Counted from the stretch's first letter, positions 1 to 9,360 are shown. The stretch: DNA of 64,000 nucleotides from CAUJGP01 sp964612425 (GCA_964612425.1 CAZTDX010000009.1:4335-68334), one strand, 5' to 3'. Numbers and translations: made by a program. The notes: generated by a model not told the origin, from the sequence alone.

Positions 1-23
1 TCATAAATTAAAATTTAAAACAT

Positions 24-563
24 CTACTTTTTCTTTGTTTTCTGTCGAGTGTTTTGCAGTTGCTTATTGGCGTCCATAATTTTTTTAGTCTGATTTTTAT
101 TAAATAATAGCACTTTATTTAATAATTTTTTGTCAGAGCAAGCCAACATTCTTACTGCCAGAAGTCCAGCATTGCGACTATTATCAATAGCTACCGTTGC
201 CACCGGAATTCCTTTGGGCATCTGTGCTATTGAAAGTAACGCATCAATTCCTTTTAACTTCCCCACCATGACAGGGACTCCAATTACAGGGAGCGGTGTC
301 AGTGAGGCAACCATACCTGGAAGGTGCGCTGCCCCTCCAGCACCTGCAATAATAATTTTAAGTCCTTTATCATGGGCCTTCTTTGCAAAACTAAACATCC
401 ACTCCGGAGTGCGGTGGGCTGAAACAATTTGAACTTCGTGAGGGATTTCAAACTCATTTAAAGTTTCAATAGCACCGTTCATTGTAGCAAGGTCACTGTC
501 GCTTCCCATGATGACAGCAACAAGAGATTTATTTTGTAATTTGGAAGTTTTGGAGGATTTCAT
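24..563 (-). CDS. purE: N5-carboxyaminoimidazole ribonucleotide mutase
   Basis: Class I PurE, which moves the carboxylate of N5-CAIR to give CAIR in cytoplasmic de novo purine synthesis. The N-terminal MGSDSDL phosphate-binding loop (about residues 19-25), the SAHRTPE motif (about 48-54) and the glycine-rich AGAGGAAHLPGM segment are all present. The protein has 179 residues; the core has the usual length and is followed by a short Lys/Gln-rich tail. Its ATG overlaps the purK stop in an ATGA arrangement, so the two are translationally coupled. The pairing with PurK, which makes its substrate, confirms the class I assignment. Confidence 0.97.
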   Translation of the reverse strand: MKSSKTSKLQNKSLVAVIMGSDSDLATMNGAIETLNEFEIPHEVQIVSAHRTPEWMFSFAKKAHDKGLKIIIAGAGGAAHLPGMVASLTPLPVIGVPVMVGKLKGIDALLSIAQMPKGIPVATVAIDNSRNAGLLAVRMLACSDKKLLNKVLLFNKNQTKKIMDANKQLQNTRQKTKKK

Positions 564-1717
564 AGAGTAACCTTTCTTCGTGCGGCCAAGGCTGACTTTA
601 AAGCCTTTTGAGGTGTTGTACTCAGTGCATTGATGTGTCCCATTTTACGATCTTTGCGATTTTCAGACTTGCCATACCAATGCCAATGTAAACTTGTTTT
701 ATTGAGACCAGAAATTTCTTTTGATGAAGGAAGGAGCATTGAGGGAGACCACACCGGACTCCGTGACGATTTTCCTAGGAGATTGGACATCGCAAAGGGA
801 GAAAGAATCTGAATATTTTTTGGTAGTCTTACTCCACTAACAGCAAGGACATGGGCTTGGAATTGAGAAAGAGATAAAGCATCTTGACTGTAGTGACCAC
901 TATTATGAACTCGTGGGGCAATTTCATTAACCAGTAATTCATTTCCAGTGTCAAAAAGTTCAAAAGCAATAACACCAACGTAATTTTCTTTTTTAATAAA
1001 TTGTTTTAATACTGTTCTTAATTTTGATTCTTTAGGATGTTTTATTGGCCCCATCACCCAATCGCATCGAGCGTTTGTTTGTTTTGATTCTACAAGGGGA
1101 AAATCAAGTATGGTGCCAAATTGATCGCGAGCCAAAATGAGAGCAAGCTCTCTTTTAAATGAAATTTTTTTTTCTGCAATAAACCCATGGGGTGATTTTT
1201 CATTAATCACTTGCCACTCTTTTTCATTGACAAGGGGAGAAATAAAAAATGTTCCATAGCCATCATAACCAAATCGTCTTTGTTTAATGACGATTTCTTT
1301 TCCCCAAAGAGACAGTTTTTTAAACTCACTGTAAGAGATTACTTCTACAAAAGGTGATGTTGGAATTTTATATTTTTCTAAGAGTTTTTTTTGAGAGAGG
1401 CGATCTTGTAGAACACCCATCAAGTGCGGAGTGGGATGGCAGGATTTTTTAGCACTAGAGCAGAGAGAGTGCAGCAGTTCTGCATCCCAAAATTCGCTCT
1501 CAAAAGTCAAAACGTCACACTTTTTGATAAACTCACGAAGTGCCCCTTCGTCGTTGAGTTTGCCTTCAAAAACTGTGGAGGTCACTTGGGCTGCTGGTTC
1601 GCTTAATGAGTGTACGTAAACTTGAGGAGTAATGCCGTAGGGATGGGCCGCCAGCGCCATCATTCGTGAAAGCTGACCACCTCCAAGAATGCCTAATTTT
1701 AGGCCTGGTTTAGACAT
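560..1717 (-). CDS. purK: N5-carboxyaminoimidazole ribonucleotide synthase
   Basis: ATP-grasp enzyme that carboxylates AIR with bicarbonate to N5-CAIR, feeding PurE. The mature N-terminus carries the LGILGGGQLSRMM nucleotide-binding signature, followed by the ATP-grasp core (KQRRFGYDGYGT) and the NEIAPRVHNSGHY motif near the C-terminus. The open frame extends 16 codons further upstream. The ATG at 1717 is preferred because an AAGGAG Shine-Dalgarno lies about 10 bases before it and the conserved motif starts a few residues later; a GTG one codon upstream is also possible. It ends overlapping purE by four bases. An MFS gene lies 100 bp upstream on the same strand. Confidence 0.96.
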   Translation of the reverse strand: MSKPGLKLGILGGGQLSRMMALAAHPYGITPQVYVHSLSEPAAQVTSTVFEGKLNDEGALREFIKKCDVLTFESEFWDAELLHSLCSSAKKSCHPTPHLMGVLQDRLSQKKLLEKYKIPTSPFVEVISYSEFKKLSLWGKEIVIKQRRFGYDGYGTFFISPLVNEKEWQVINEKSPHGFIAEKKISFKRELALILARDQFGTILDFPLVESKQTNARCDWVMGPIKHPKESKLRTVLKQFIKKENYVGVIAFELFDTGNELLVNEIAPRVHNSGHYSQDALSLSQFQAHVLAVSGVRLPKNIQILSPFAMSNLLGKSSRSPVWSPSMLLPSSKEISGLNKTSLHWHWYGKSENRKDRKMGHINALSTTPQKALKSALAARRKVTL

Positions 1718-1816
1718 CACATTACAACTCCTTGTTGAAAATAAAAGTTTTATCAGATGATGCAAAAGATATCTATGATAAAAGCCGAGAGCAAGAACTT
1801 TTCAACCCATTTTTCT

Positions 1817-3007
1817 TCATAGGGATTGGTAGGAAATCGATGGGACTCTTTTTAATTTCATTAAAGTGATCCAACTTGCGCCGCCAAAAACAAATGCAAA
1901 ATTCATGGCAGAAGCAATTCCAAAGTGATCCGTCCAATGGCCAATCACCAAGTTGACGAGGATAAATAAAAATGATTGCAAGCTTATGGTGAGACTCATG
2001 ACTGAAGAAACTTTTTCAGGAAAAAGTTCACTGACCAAGGTTATTGCTAAAGGATAAAAGGGAGCCAAAAATAAACCACTTAAGGTTAAAAAGAAAGGAT
2101 GGATCCTGAGCCCCATTAAAATCAAGAGTGATGAACTCAATAGTGAAATAAAAAGTAATTTACGAGTGGCAAGGGGAGGATGAAAAAACGTGAATAGTGC
2201 CCTTCCACTTAAGAGAGCTAGAAAAAAATAAGAGAGATAGTGACTACTATCGACTAAACTCCATTGGTGAACGGTTTTTAAATAAGTGGTCAGTCTCGTT
2301 GAAACTAAAAGTTCTAAACTAACATAAAAAGCTAATGAGAGACCAAAAAGCCAACTCGATAGATCAAGGCGTGAACTTGCTTGGGTCTGTGAATTTTTCA
2401 GTGGCAGCGTCGCAGTGTCTACGCAGGCATTGAGATCAGAAGTTGGAATTAAAAATGAAAAGAAAAAAACAAAGAGTGTGACTACACAAGCTATCATAAA
2501 TACCGAATTCCAGGAAAAACCTCTTTGAGTCAATACTCCTACCAATAGGGGTGAAAAAAACGAGGCCAGTCCGTACATACTATGAAGGCCCGAGAGGAGC
2601 TTTTGTTTACTTTTAGGAGAGGCAAGAAGGGATATCAATAAATTTTGTGTAACTCCAAGGGTCCCAAAGCCAAGCCCCAATATGGTGCATGTCATGAGAA
2701 GGATTAAAAAATGAGGAGCGAAAAAAATTCCTAAGGCCCCCAGCGACATGGCAAGTACTCCCCAGCGCCAGAGGGCTAGAGCAGGAATTTTCTCAAGCCA
2801 ATGACGAGACGAAAAACTAGCTAAGACTGAAAAAATGGAAGTGCTGATAAAAAAGTAGGCACCTTGAGTATTGTTAACTTTAAAGTACTGAAGAATTTCA
2901 GGCAATAAAGCGCCACGAAAGTTGTCGATTAGCCCTAATGCAAATAAACTTAAATAGGCTAAAGTGATGATAAACAATTTTGGTTTTTTTGTCAGTGATT
3001 GATACAT
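1817..3007 (-). CDS. MFS transporter
   Basis: Integral inner-membrane protein of 396 residues with about 12 hydrophobic segments, the size and pattern of a major facilitator superfamily secondary carrier. The N-terminal half (SLFALGLIDNFRGALLPEIL) and the glycine-rich LGLGFGTLGVTQNLL segment resemble the sugar-porter and FucP-like branches, but no substrate can be assigned from sequence. It is on the same strand as purK-purE but 100 bp upstream, so co-transcription is possible and not shown. No strong Shine-Dalgarno precedes the ATG. Confidence 0.85.
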   Translation of the reverse strand: MYQSLTKKPKLFIITLAYLSLFALGLIDNFRGALLPEILQYFKVNNTQGAYFFISTSIFSVLASFSSRHWLEKIPALALWRWGVLAMSLGALGIFFAPHFLILLMTCTILGLGFGTLGVTQNLLISLLASPKSKQKLLSGLHSMYGLASFFSPLLVGVLTQRGFSWNSVFMIACVVTLFVFFFSFLIPTSDLNACVDTATLPLKNSQTQASSRLDLSSWLFGLSLAFYVSLELLVSTRLTTYLKTVHQWSLVDSSHYLSYFFLALLSGRALFTFFHPPLATRKLLFISLLSSSLLILMGLRIHPFFLTLSGLFLAPFYPLAITLVSELFPEKVSSVMSLTISLQSFLFILVNLVIGHWTDHFGIASAMNFAFVFGGASWITLMKLKRVPSISYQSL

Positions 3008-3097
3008 TGCTAACCAGTCTACTGGTCTTCATGAGATTGTTCAAGGAAGCTTTGCAATAGGACCAATACAAGATTGACCGCCGTATTTGTGGGATTA

Positions 3098-3112
3098 ATG
3101 ATGAATCATCAT
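3098..3112. promoter_or_regulatory. Small palindrome, possible operator
   Basis: ATGATGA-A-TCATCAT is a perfect 7-base inverted repeat in the 153-bp divergent gap between the MFS gene and the solute-binding-protein gene. Its location is suitable for an operator, but nothing identifies a regulator and a palindrome this short can occur by chance. Confidence 0.25.
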
Positions 3113-3159
3113 ACTTTGTTGCTTCAGAGTTTCAAATAATAATAACGAAAGATTTTCAA

Positions 3160-4011
3160 ATGCCCACTCCCTTGATGTTCAATAAAACGATTAAAAGTTA
3201 TTTTAAAAACAAACATCATTTAAAGAACTTCATTTTTATCGGTGTTCTAATTCTTGAGGCTTTAACTCCATCGATTGCCAAAGCTGAAACGATGACATTG
3301 AGGGCAGACTCCTGGTGTCCCTTTAATTGTAACCCAAAATCTCCTCAAGCTGGTTACATGATTGATATTGTTCGCGAGGTATTTAAAAAAAAAGGAGTCA
3401 CCATTGATTATAAGCTAGAAAAATGGGAACTCGCAAAAAAAGAAGCTCATGAGGGCACCATTCAAGGTGTGGTTGGAGCATCAAGAGGTGATGGTGATTT
3501 TGTTTTTACCAAGCATCCTCTGGGGCGATATCAAAACTACCTTTTTTATTTACCTACAGGAGTGGGGGCAAAGTCCCATGAGAAAATAAAAAATAAATTG
3601 GAGACCTTGGAAGACTTAAAGGGACTCAAAATCGGCATTGTTAAAGATTATGCCTACGGCGATAAAGCGGATAAACTCATAGCGAGTCAACCAGAATTAT
3701 TTATAAAAGTCTCAGGTGATGAACCCCTAGAGACACTTATACAAATGCTCGAAGAAGGAAAAATACAGGCACTTTATGAGTGTCCCCAGGTATTTCTCTA
3801 TAAACTAAAGAATCTCAATAAAAGCTATTCCCATTTTCGCCGAGGAATGAGTTTTGATGATAAGGCAGACGAACTTTACGTTGCGTTTTCTAAAAAAGAA
3901 GCTCAAGCTCAAAAGTACGTCCAGTGGCTTGATCAGGGTATCGAGGAATTAAGAAAATCAGGAAAACTACTCCGTATATTAGATAACTATGCTTTGACAG
4001 ACTGGGAATAA
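3160..4011 (+). CDS. Periplasmic solute-binding protein, SBP_bac_3 type
   Basis: Secreted 283-residue protein with a Lys-rich N-terminus, a hydrophobic stretch (FIFIGVLILEALTPSIA) and an AKA cleavage site at about residue 41. The mature part has the two-lobe family-3 solute-binding pattern: YMIDIVREVFKKKG, a LEDLKGLKIGIVKDYAYGD hinge region and a C-terminal LRKSGKLLRIL helix. Such proteins bind amino acids or similar small polar ligands. No ABC permease or ATPase gene lies beside it, so it may work as a stand-alone receptor or with a distant transporter. Its 3' end overlaps the convergent acidic-protein gene by 25 bp. Confidence 0.8.
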   Translation: MPTPLMFNKTIKSYFKNKHHLKNFIFIGVLILEALTPSIAKAETMTLRADSWCPFNCNPKSPQAGYMIDIVREVFKKKGVTIDYKLEKWELAKKEAHEGTIQGVVGASRGDGDFVFTKHPLGRYQNYLFYLPTGVGAKSHEKIKNKLETLEDLKGLKIGIVKDYAYGDKADKLIASQPELFIKVSGDEPLETLIQMLEEGKIQALYECPQVFLYKLKNLNKSYSHFRRGMSFDDKADELYVAFSKKEAQAQKYVQWLDQGIEELRKSGKLLRILDNYALTDWE

Positions 4012-4589
4012 TTTCGGCCGTCTAAGTCGTCATCATCATCTGCGTCATAATAAGATTCTTCCTCATCGATAGAGTCCTCATCTTCGACTTTTATTTTTCC
4101 CTCGACTGTAAAATCAAGAGCATCTTGGCTTTCTGAGGAGTGCACTAAACTTGTATCGATGGAACCAAGAAGCCGATCGGCTTCCGCTTCAAGCTCAGTA
4201 TTAATGGTTGTGTATTGCATAAATAAAGGCGTGCCTTCAAAATTAAAAGGGGCCCATTCTCTTGGAAAGTCAGCATCTTCCTCTAATTCAAAAAACTCAG
4301 CCATCATGGCTGCGGAAGCCTCAATGCAATGGTGCATGACCTTTTTGGCATCTTGGGATGTAGGATTGTATTGTGCTGAGCATTCAAAATTATTTTGAGT
4401 TAATTGTCCTTCAGTCTTTATACCGAGTCGAAAAAGAATTTCCTCTTGATAAATGCGACCTTCCATATGCAAACTCGCGCCCTCGATCAAATGATCTTCG
4501 AATGTCTCAGTGACCAAATCTTGCACTTGATCAAGAAATTCGGGAGGAAACTCTGTCCAAGTTTTTGAACTATTTAAGCGGGGATTCAT
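3987..4589 (-). CDS. Acidic protein of unknown function
   Basis: Cytoplasmic protein of 200 residues without signal peptide or membrane segment. The first ~130 residues look globular (EFLDQVQDLVTETFEDHLIEGASL, then an ASAAMMAEFFELEED helix). The C-terminal ~50 residues are a very acidic Asp/Glu tract (EDEDSIDEEESYYDADDDDDLDGR), probably disordered. I do not recognise the family. It is transcribed convergently with the solute-binding-protein gene, overlapping its end, and divergently from miaB, sharing a ~195-bp gap. Confidence 0.75.
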   Translation of the reverse strand: MNPRLNSSKTWTEFPPEFLDQVQDLVTETFEDHLIEGASLHMEGRIYQEEILFRLGIKTEGQLTQNNFECSAQYNPTSQDAKKVMHHCIEASAAMMAEFFELEEDADFPREWAPFNFEGTPLFMQYTTINTELEAEADRLLGSIDTSLVHSSESQDALDFTVEGKIKVEDEDSIDEEESYYDADDDDDLDGRNYSQSVKA

Positions 4590-4783
4590 GAATTTCTCCT
4601 AATCAAATATTTAAGGTTTTTTTTGGTTTAAAGCTTGGGTGAGTTCTTGGTTGATTGACGGGATCTTATTGACCCAGCCCGACAACTAGCATAACTTACC
4701 AGCGATTTTGCTTTATAAATCAACTTCAACTTTGACGCAATGTGAATGTTGCTCTAAGAGAGCACTTTCTTCTGGAGGTTTTT

Positions 4784-6175
4784 TTGCTGGACAATCAAAC
4801 ATTAGATCAAGCGAACGATAAAAGCACTCAGTACCATTACCCCACTCAGGACGTTGGAAAAGGGCGTGGAGTGTATGTTTCCACTTATGGCTGTCAAATG
4901 AATGTCAATGATTCTGAACGGATGTACTCACTCCTTGAAATGGCTAATTTTACGCCGGTTCCAACCCCAGAGCAAGCCTCTCTCATCATTATTAACTCTT
5001 GTAGTGTTCGTGAAAAACCAGTTCATAAAGTTTACTCTGAAGTGGGGACTTTTCGTAAGCTCCGCGAGAAAAACCCAGATTTAAAAATTGGAGTGGGAGG
5101 TTGCGTTGGCTCCCAAGAAAAAGAAAACTTAGTTAAAAAGCAACCCATGATTGATTTTGTCTTTGGTACAGATAATATCGACAAGCTCCCTGAAATTATT
5201 TCACAAGTTTACCAAAGCGAAAACCCCACGATACAAACGCAATTTGAGCACCGGGCGCCTTACTACGTTGAAACCCTTATACGAAACCCTGGAGTTTCTA
5301 CCTTTGTGAATGTCACAAAGGGCTGTGATAATTTTTGTACATTTTGTGTCGTTCCCTACACTCGAGGGCGCGAAAAATCTCGTCCTTACTCGCACGTTTT
5401 ACAAGACATTCAAGATTTAATTGAACGTGGAGTAAGAGAAGTGACCCTGTTAGGTCAAAATGTGAACTCCTATGAGTCGGAGTGCGGGAAGGATTTTGCC
5501 GACTTACTTAAAGGGATTGCTGTCGAAACAAAGATCGAACGCATTCGTTATACGACCAGTCACCCTAAAGATTTTGATGAAAAACTGATGCACGTTATGG
5601 CTGAGCATCAAGATAAAATATGTGAGTATATTCATTTGCCCATTCAAAGCGGTAGTAGTCGCATTTTATCACGGATGAATCGCGGATACACACGCGAGGA
5701 GTATTTAGCAAAAATCGCTCAGATAAAGAAGATCATTCCCAATGTCATACTATCAACGGACATTATTGTGGGGTTTCCTGGTGAAACTGAAGAGGATTTT
5801 CAAGATACGGTGAGTTTGGTGAGAGAGGTGGGGTATGAGACGATCTTTGCCTTTAAATACTCTCCAAGGCCTTTTACCAAAGCAGCTCGTTTTGAAGATC
5901 AGCTTGATGAATCAGTGAAAGAGCGTCGACTGAATGAGCTTTTTAACTCCCACAATGAGATATCTTTTCCTTTAGCAAAAGCTTATGAGGGGCAAACTCT
6001 TAAAGTTTTGGTGGAAGACTATTCCGAAGAGCGTGGAAATTGGCACGGTCGTTCAACTCAAAATAAAAATGTTTACTTTACGGGCCCAAAGGATATTGTC
6101 GTGGGCCAAACAGTACCGGTGAAGATCACACGGGCGTTTCCCTCAACCTTGAGAGGAGAATGGGTTTTAGGATGA
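4784..6175 (+). CDS. miaB: tRNA-2-methylthio-N6-isopentenyladenosine(37) synthase
   Basis: Radical-SAM methylthiotransferase that adds the 2-methylthio group to i6A37 of tRNAs. The N-terminal MTTase domain has the three cluster cysteines (STYGCQMN, NSCSVRE, GGCVGSQ). The radical-SAM CxxxCxxC lies in GCDNFCTFC and a TRAM domain closes the protein. The open frame reaches a GTG at 4742, but a TTG at 4784 has a perfect GGAGG five bases upstream (4774-4778) and is the better start. The stop overlaps the next start (ATGA), so the downstream nuclease-family gene is coupled. Confidence 0.97.
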   Translation: MLDNQTLDQANDKSTQYHYPTQDVGKGRGVYVSTYGCQMNVNDSERMYSLLEMANFTPVPTPEQASLIIINSCSVREKPVHKVYSEVGTFRKLREKNPDLKIGVGGCVGSQEKENLVKKQPMIDFVFGTDNIDKLPEIISQVYQSENPTIQTQFEHRAPYYVETLIRNPGVSTFVNVTKGCDNFCTFCVVPYTRGREKSRPYSHVLQDIQDLIERGVREVTLLGQNVNSYESECGKDFADLLKGIAVETKIERIRYTTSHPKDFDEKLMHVMAEHQDKICEYIHLPIQSGSSRILSRMNRGYTREEYLAKIAQIKKIIPNVILSTDIIVGFPGETEEDFQDTVSLVREVGYETIFAFKYSPRPFTKAARFEDQLDESVKERRLNELFNSHNEISFPLAKAYEGQTLKVLVEDYSEERGNWHGRSTQNKNVYFTGPKDIVVGQTVPVKITRAFPSTLRGEWVLG

Positions 6176-6768
6176 AAAATGAAATTGAAAAAAATCTTCG
6201 CCTTAAAGATGAAAATGGAGGAGACTTTCAAAGTCCCTTAACACAATTTTTATTTCATCAACCTATGGAAGAATCAGAAAGTTTGAAGGATCAAGATTTG
6301 ATTCAAGTTTCGGCATACTGCCTTTCGGTGGGTGCAGAAATGGGACAACCTCTTTTGATTCTAAAAGCTATTGATAAAGATTTAACACTTCCGATTCCGA
6401 TAAATCCTCTTGAAGCCGGAGTAGCTCTGGCGCAATCAAACAAGAGTGTAGCCCCTGTGAGTCCACATAAAGTAACGGCAGCGATTTTAAAAGCCTTAGG
6501 GATGCGAATTGAAAAATGTGTTTTTACAGAAATAAAAAATTCCAATCAATTCGTGAAACTATTTGTTTTAGGGCACCCGCAGGTCCGCACCTTAAAGTTT
6601 AAAGCCGAAGAAGTTTTGTCACTTTGTTTGTACCTGGAAGTTCCTCTTTATACGACCCAGGAGTTTATGCTGAGAAGTCGAGTGATGGTTGCTGAGATTG
6701 ATGAAAAACGAAGAGAGTTGATTAGCAACCCAAGTTTAGCCTCAAAAAATCATTTATATATGAACTAA
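6172..6768 (+). CDS. Bifunctional nuclease family protein (DUF151)
   Basis: About 198 residues with the DUF151/BFN core: GQPLLILKAIDKDLTLPIPINPLEAGVAL, then SPHKVTAAILKALGMRIEKCVFTEI, and RTLKFKAEEVLSLCLYLEVPLYTTQEFM. Members of this family have been described as DNases/RNases, but the physiological role is usually unknown. The start is the ATG overlapping the miaB stop, not the longer open frame. It sits between miaB and a gamma-carbonic-anhydrase-like gene on the same strand, a likely operon. Confidence 0.85.
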   Translation: MKNEIEKNLRLKDENGGDFQSPLTQFLFHQPMEESESLKDQDLIQVSAYCLSVGAEMGQPLLILKAIDKDLTLPIPINPLEAGVALAQSNKSVAPVSPHKVTAAILKALGMRIEKCVFTEIKNSNQFVKLFVLGHPQVRTLKFKAEEVLSLCLYLEVPLYTTQEFMLRSRVMVAEIDEKRRELISNPSLASKNHLYMN

Positions 6769-6802
6769 AGAGTATAAATAATATTTATTTAAAAGGTGTG
6801 CC

Positions 6803-7324
6803 GTGACTGAATTTACATGCCGAGGAAAATCACCGAACCTAGGAAAAGACGTTTTCGTTGCTGATGGCGCTAAAATTATTGGTGATGTTACCATTGGCGA
6901 TCAAAGCTCCGTTTGGTTTAATTCCGTATTAAGGGGCGATGTGGCTCCCATTAAAATTGGCGCACGCACTAATATTCAGGATAATGCTGTCATTCATGGA
7001 ACCTGGAATAAAGCATCTGCAACTTTAGGTGATGATGTTACGGTAGGTCATTCCGCGATTCTTCATGGTTGCACCATTGGTAATTTATGTTTGATTGGTA
7101 TGGGAGCCATTGTGATGGATGGCGCAATGATTGGTGATCGCTGTATTGTTGGAGCAGGATCATTAGTTACAGAGGGGAGTCAGTTCCCGTCTGGAATGCT
7201 GATACTGGGGCGCCCAGCAAAAGCCCTTCGACTCTTATCCCCTCAGGAGCTTGAGTTTTTACCCAAGTCGTCCGCTAATTATATAACTTATACAAGTTGG
7301 TATGCGCCTTCTTCAATTGAGTAA
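6803..7324 (+). CDS. Gamma carbonic anhydrase family protein
   Basis: A left-handed beta-helix protein of 173 residues made of hexapeptide repeats (IIGDVTIGDQSSVWFNSVLRGD and so on), closest to the YrdA/PaaY/CaiE group. The candidate metal-site histidines are in AVIHGT and VGHSAILHGC. Members are usually trimeric; some hydrate CO2 and others have no demonstrated activity. It begins with GTG 34 bp after the DUF151 gene and is probably part of the miaB operon. Confidence 0.9.
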   Translation: MTEFTCRGKSPNLGKDVFVADGAKIIGDVTIGDQSSVWFNSVLRGDVAPIKIGARTNIQDNAVIHGTWNKASATLGDDVTVGHSAILHGCTIGNLCLIGMGAIVMDGAMIGDRCIVGAGSLVTEGSQFPSGMLILGRPAKALRLLSPQELEFLPKSSANYITYTSWYAPSSIE

Positions 7325-7387
7325 TTCTAGACAAAAGTACTTAGGCATCTTCCTTGCTTCAGTCATAAGTTAATGTAAACTATTTTT

Positions 7388-8668
7388 ATGTATAATCGAA
7401 TCAAATACTTTGCTTCGAATTTAAAGTTAAATAAGTTTTATTTTATTTTAATAACTTTTTATACTTCATCCTTATGGAGCGCATTCTCTAATTACAATTC
7501 AATTTTAATTGGCGATCAATCCGCAGGTCTAGGAGGCGCGTACACAGCATTGTCTGGTGACGCCGCAGGCGCCCCTTACTATAATCCAGCAGCCTTAGCC
7601 TGGATGCCAGGAAACAGCTTTTCTTCCTCTGTTTCAATTTACAAAAAATTTGATACCGTCATGGGAAAAGATGAAGACATTTTGAAAGCACCTCTCCGAG
7701 TCAATCGCGGGTACTTTCAATCAATTCCCTCCTCCGCGGGAAGTGTCATTCGTGTTCAAGATTACAACCTGGGACTTTCCATCGTTGTCCCCGATTATGA
7801 AACATTTAAAGGCGACCTGAGTACGACAAATACAAATACCTCAACCTTAAGTTACTTAGACCAATCACTCTGGGTTGGATTAACAACCGCAAAGCAAATT
7901 TCCAAAACAGAAACCGCTGGATTAACCCTCTATTACACGGCCAGAAACTATAATCGTACAGTGCAAGATCGAACGATTGACGAATCAAATAATACAGCAA
8001 ATATATTTAACGAAGAAAAAAGCATCACGGGAAATTCGATTGTCGCTATCCTTGGCTACCAAATTCATTGGACCGATAAGTTTTTTATGGGAATATCCAT
8101 GCGCCCACCAGGAATGGAAGTCTCTGGATATGGCTCCTACTTCCGCACGCAGACAATAGCCTCAGGAGGCAATTTAACTCTGGATAGTGTCTCGAAACCA
8201 TCAGTGAGTGCACGCACGCGGATTCCAGGAAAACTGACTCTCGGATTCGCCTACAAAGAGCCAGACTGGCTTATTACAGCAGATGGCAGTGCCTATTCCG
8301 CAGAACGTTATTACGATTTCGAAGACCCCGCGATTCGATCAAAGGTCCAGCATCAAGTAATGTTCAATGGTGCCCTTGGTGTAGAGTATAATTATTACCC
8401 CTGGCTCATTCTCCGCATTGGCTGGTTTACCAATTTAACATCTCATAAAGAATTGGATGTGAGCGATAAGTATGGAGATCGCGTTGATGAATTAGGTTGG
8501 GCCGCAAATTTCACATTAATATCCAAAGAACGAATTCGATTTACCTTTGGCGGATACCATAATTTAGGACGAGGTAAGAGCGTTCAGCGCATCAATCACA
8601 ATTATGAAATTATTCCCAAAACCCAACAAGTGTTTACAATGCTTGTGGCGACTTCGTATTATTTTTAA
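7388..8668 (+). CDS. Outer-membrane beta-barrel protein, OmpP1/FadL-like
   Basis: Secreted 426-residue protein with an N-terminal signal sequence (YFILITFYTSSLWSA). The mature start, IGDQSAGLGGAYTALSGDAAGAPYYNPAALAW, is the signature of OmpP1/FadL-related and PorV-like barrels, where this segment forms the periplasmic plug. The rest alternates polar and aromatic residues as beta strands and ends in YYF, a typical C-terminal barrel signal. A role in taking hydrophobic compounds across the outer membrane is plausible but not shown. There is no clear Shine-Dalgarno before the ATG. Confidence 0.8.
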   Translation: MYNRIKYFASNLKLNKFYFILITFYTSSLWSAFSNYNSILIGDQSAGLGGAYTALSGDAAGAPYYNPAALAWMPGNSFSSSVSIYKKFDTVMGKDEDILKAPLRVNRGYFQSIPSSAGSVIRVQDYNLGLSIVVPDYETFKGDLSTTNTNTSTLSYLDQSLWVGLTTAKQISKTETAGLTLYYTARNYNRTVQDRTIDESNNTANIFNEEKSITGNSIVAILGYQIHWTDKFFMGISMRPPGMEVSGYGSYFRTQTIASGGNLTLDSVSKPSVSARTRIPGKLTLGFAYKEPDWLITADGSAYSAERYYDFEDPAIRSKVQHQVMFNGALGVEYNYYPWLILRIGWFTNLTSHKELDVSDKYGDRVDELGWAANFTLISKERIRFTFGGYHNLGRGKSVQRINHNYEIIPKTQQVFTMLVATSYYF

Positions 8669-8694
8669 TTTTTTTCATAAAAATGAAGTGCACC

Positions 8695-8859
8695 AGGTTA
8701 AATCAAAAGAGGGTTTCCTGCCCCACCGTAAAATTTCAAACAAGCGGTGCTCGCTATGAGAGATTTGCAATAGAGTTAATTTGAATGGCCGGTGGCTCTC
8801 ATAGCTGCGCTCCGAACTCATTTTCCGATGGGGCAGGAATCCCTCTTTTGATTTAACCT
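8695..8859. repeat. Long imperfect inverted repeat (hairpin element)
   Basis: The outer arms, 8695-8725 and 8829-8859, pair over about 31 bases with one or two mismatches. Inner segments also pair, notably CTATGAGAG at 8754-8762 with CTCTCATAG at 8796-8804, leaving a ~33-base loop. The whole ~165-bp unit would fold into one long stem. It fills the gap between the outer-membrane-protein gene and a convergent membrane-protein gene. It has no transposase and differs in sequence from the hairpin repeat at 17.1 and 28.5 kb. It could be a MITE- or REP-like element or a transcribed structured RNA. Confidence 0.75.
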
Positions 8860-8906
8860 TAGTTGCTTGTTTCACTGTATGCTTTTTTAAAAAAGAATAT
8901 GTGATT

Positions 8907-9278
8907 TTATTTTCGGAGGCGAGTTAATACTAAGGATGTTATGCTCCCGAGGAGAAAAATCGAATAGCTTATGTTAGAGTAAGAGTGCCAAGAGGCGCCT
9001 GTTACACCTAAAATGGAGCTTGTATTAAAATCCCCACCCCATGATATGTACCGTAAAATTGTTACGGGGAGTACGGCTGTAAATAAAAATTGTAGAGAAG
9101 TTAAAAGCACTGGAATGCGGTTTGGTCCTGAGTATCGCAAACTGATGAGACCAATCGTCCAAAAGACAATATTTGCAAAAATTGAGAGCGTTGGTTTTTC
9201 AAAAGGTAATTTAAAGATAACAATGACGATGGGGATTGCGAGTAATTGTAGGATTAGTAATCTTAGAGGTGATTTCAT
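8907..9278 (-). CDS. Small integral membrane protein
   Basis: 123 residues with about four hydrophobic helices (LLILQLLAIPIVIVIF, IFANIVFWTIGLISL, VLLTSLQFLFTAVLPVTIL, ISYSIFLLGSITSLVL) and little else. The family is not recognised. An AGGAGG-like site precedes the ATG. It stands alone, between the 165-bp hairpin element and an 11-bp inverted repeat upstream of its start. Confidence 0.65.
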   Translation of the reverse strand: MKSPLRLLILQLLAIPIVIVIFKLPFEKPTLSIFANIVFWTIGLISLRYSGPNRIPVLLTSLQFLFTAVLPVTILRYISWGGDFNTSSILGVTGASWHSYSNISYSIFLLGSITSLVLTRLRK

Positions 9279-9323
9279 CTTAAGTGAACCTCCTTTTTAT
9301 TTTGAAACTTATAAACTAATTGA

Positions 9324-9348
9324 ATTGATATCTCATTGAGATATCAAT
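9324..9348. promoter_or_regulatory. 11-bp inverted repeat, possible operator
   Basis: ATTGATATCTC-ATT-GAGATATCAAT is a perfect inverted repeat 46 bp upstream of the small membrane-protein gene. There is no T-tract after it in either direction, so an operator is more likely than a terminator. Confidence 0.4.
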
Positions 9349-9360
9349 GTACAACAAAAA

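Noticed and set aside
8675..8875. 66-residue minus-strand ORF
   Set aside because: It is formed by the hairpin element at 8695-8859; its two ends mirror each other and it has no ribosome site.
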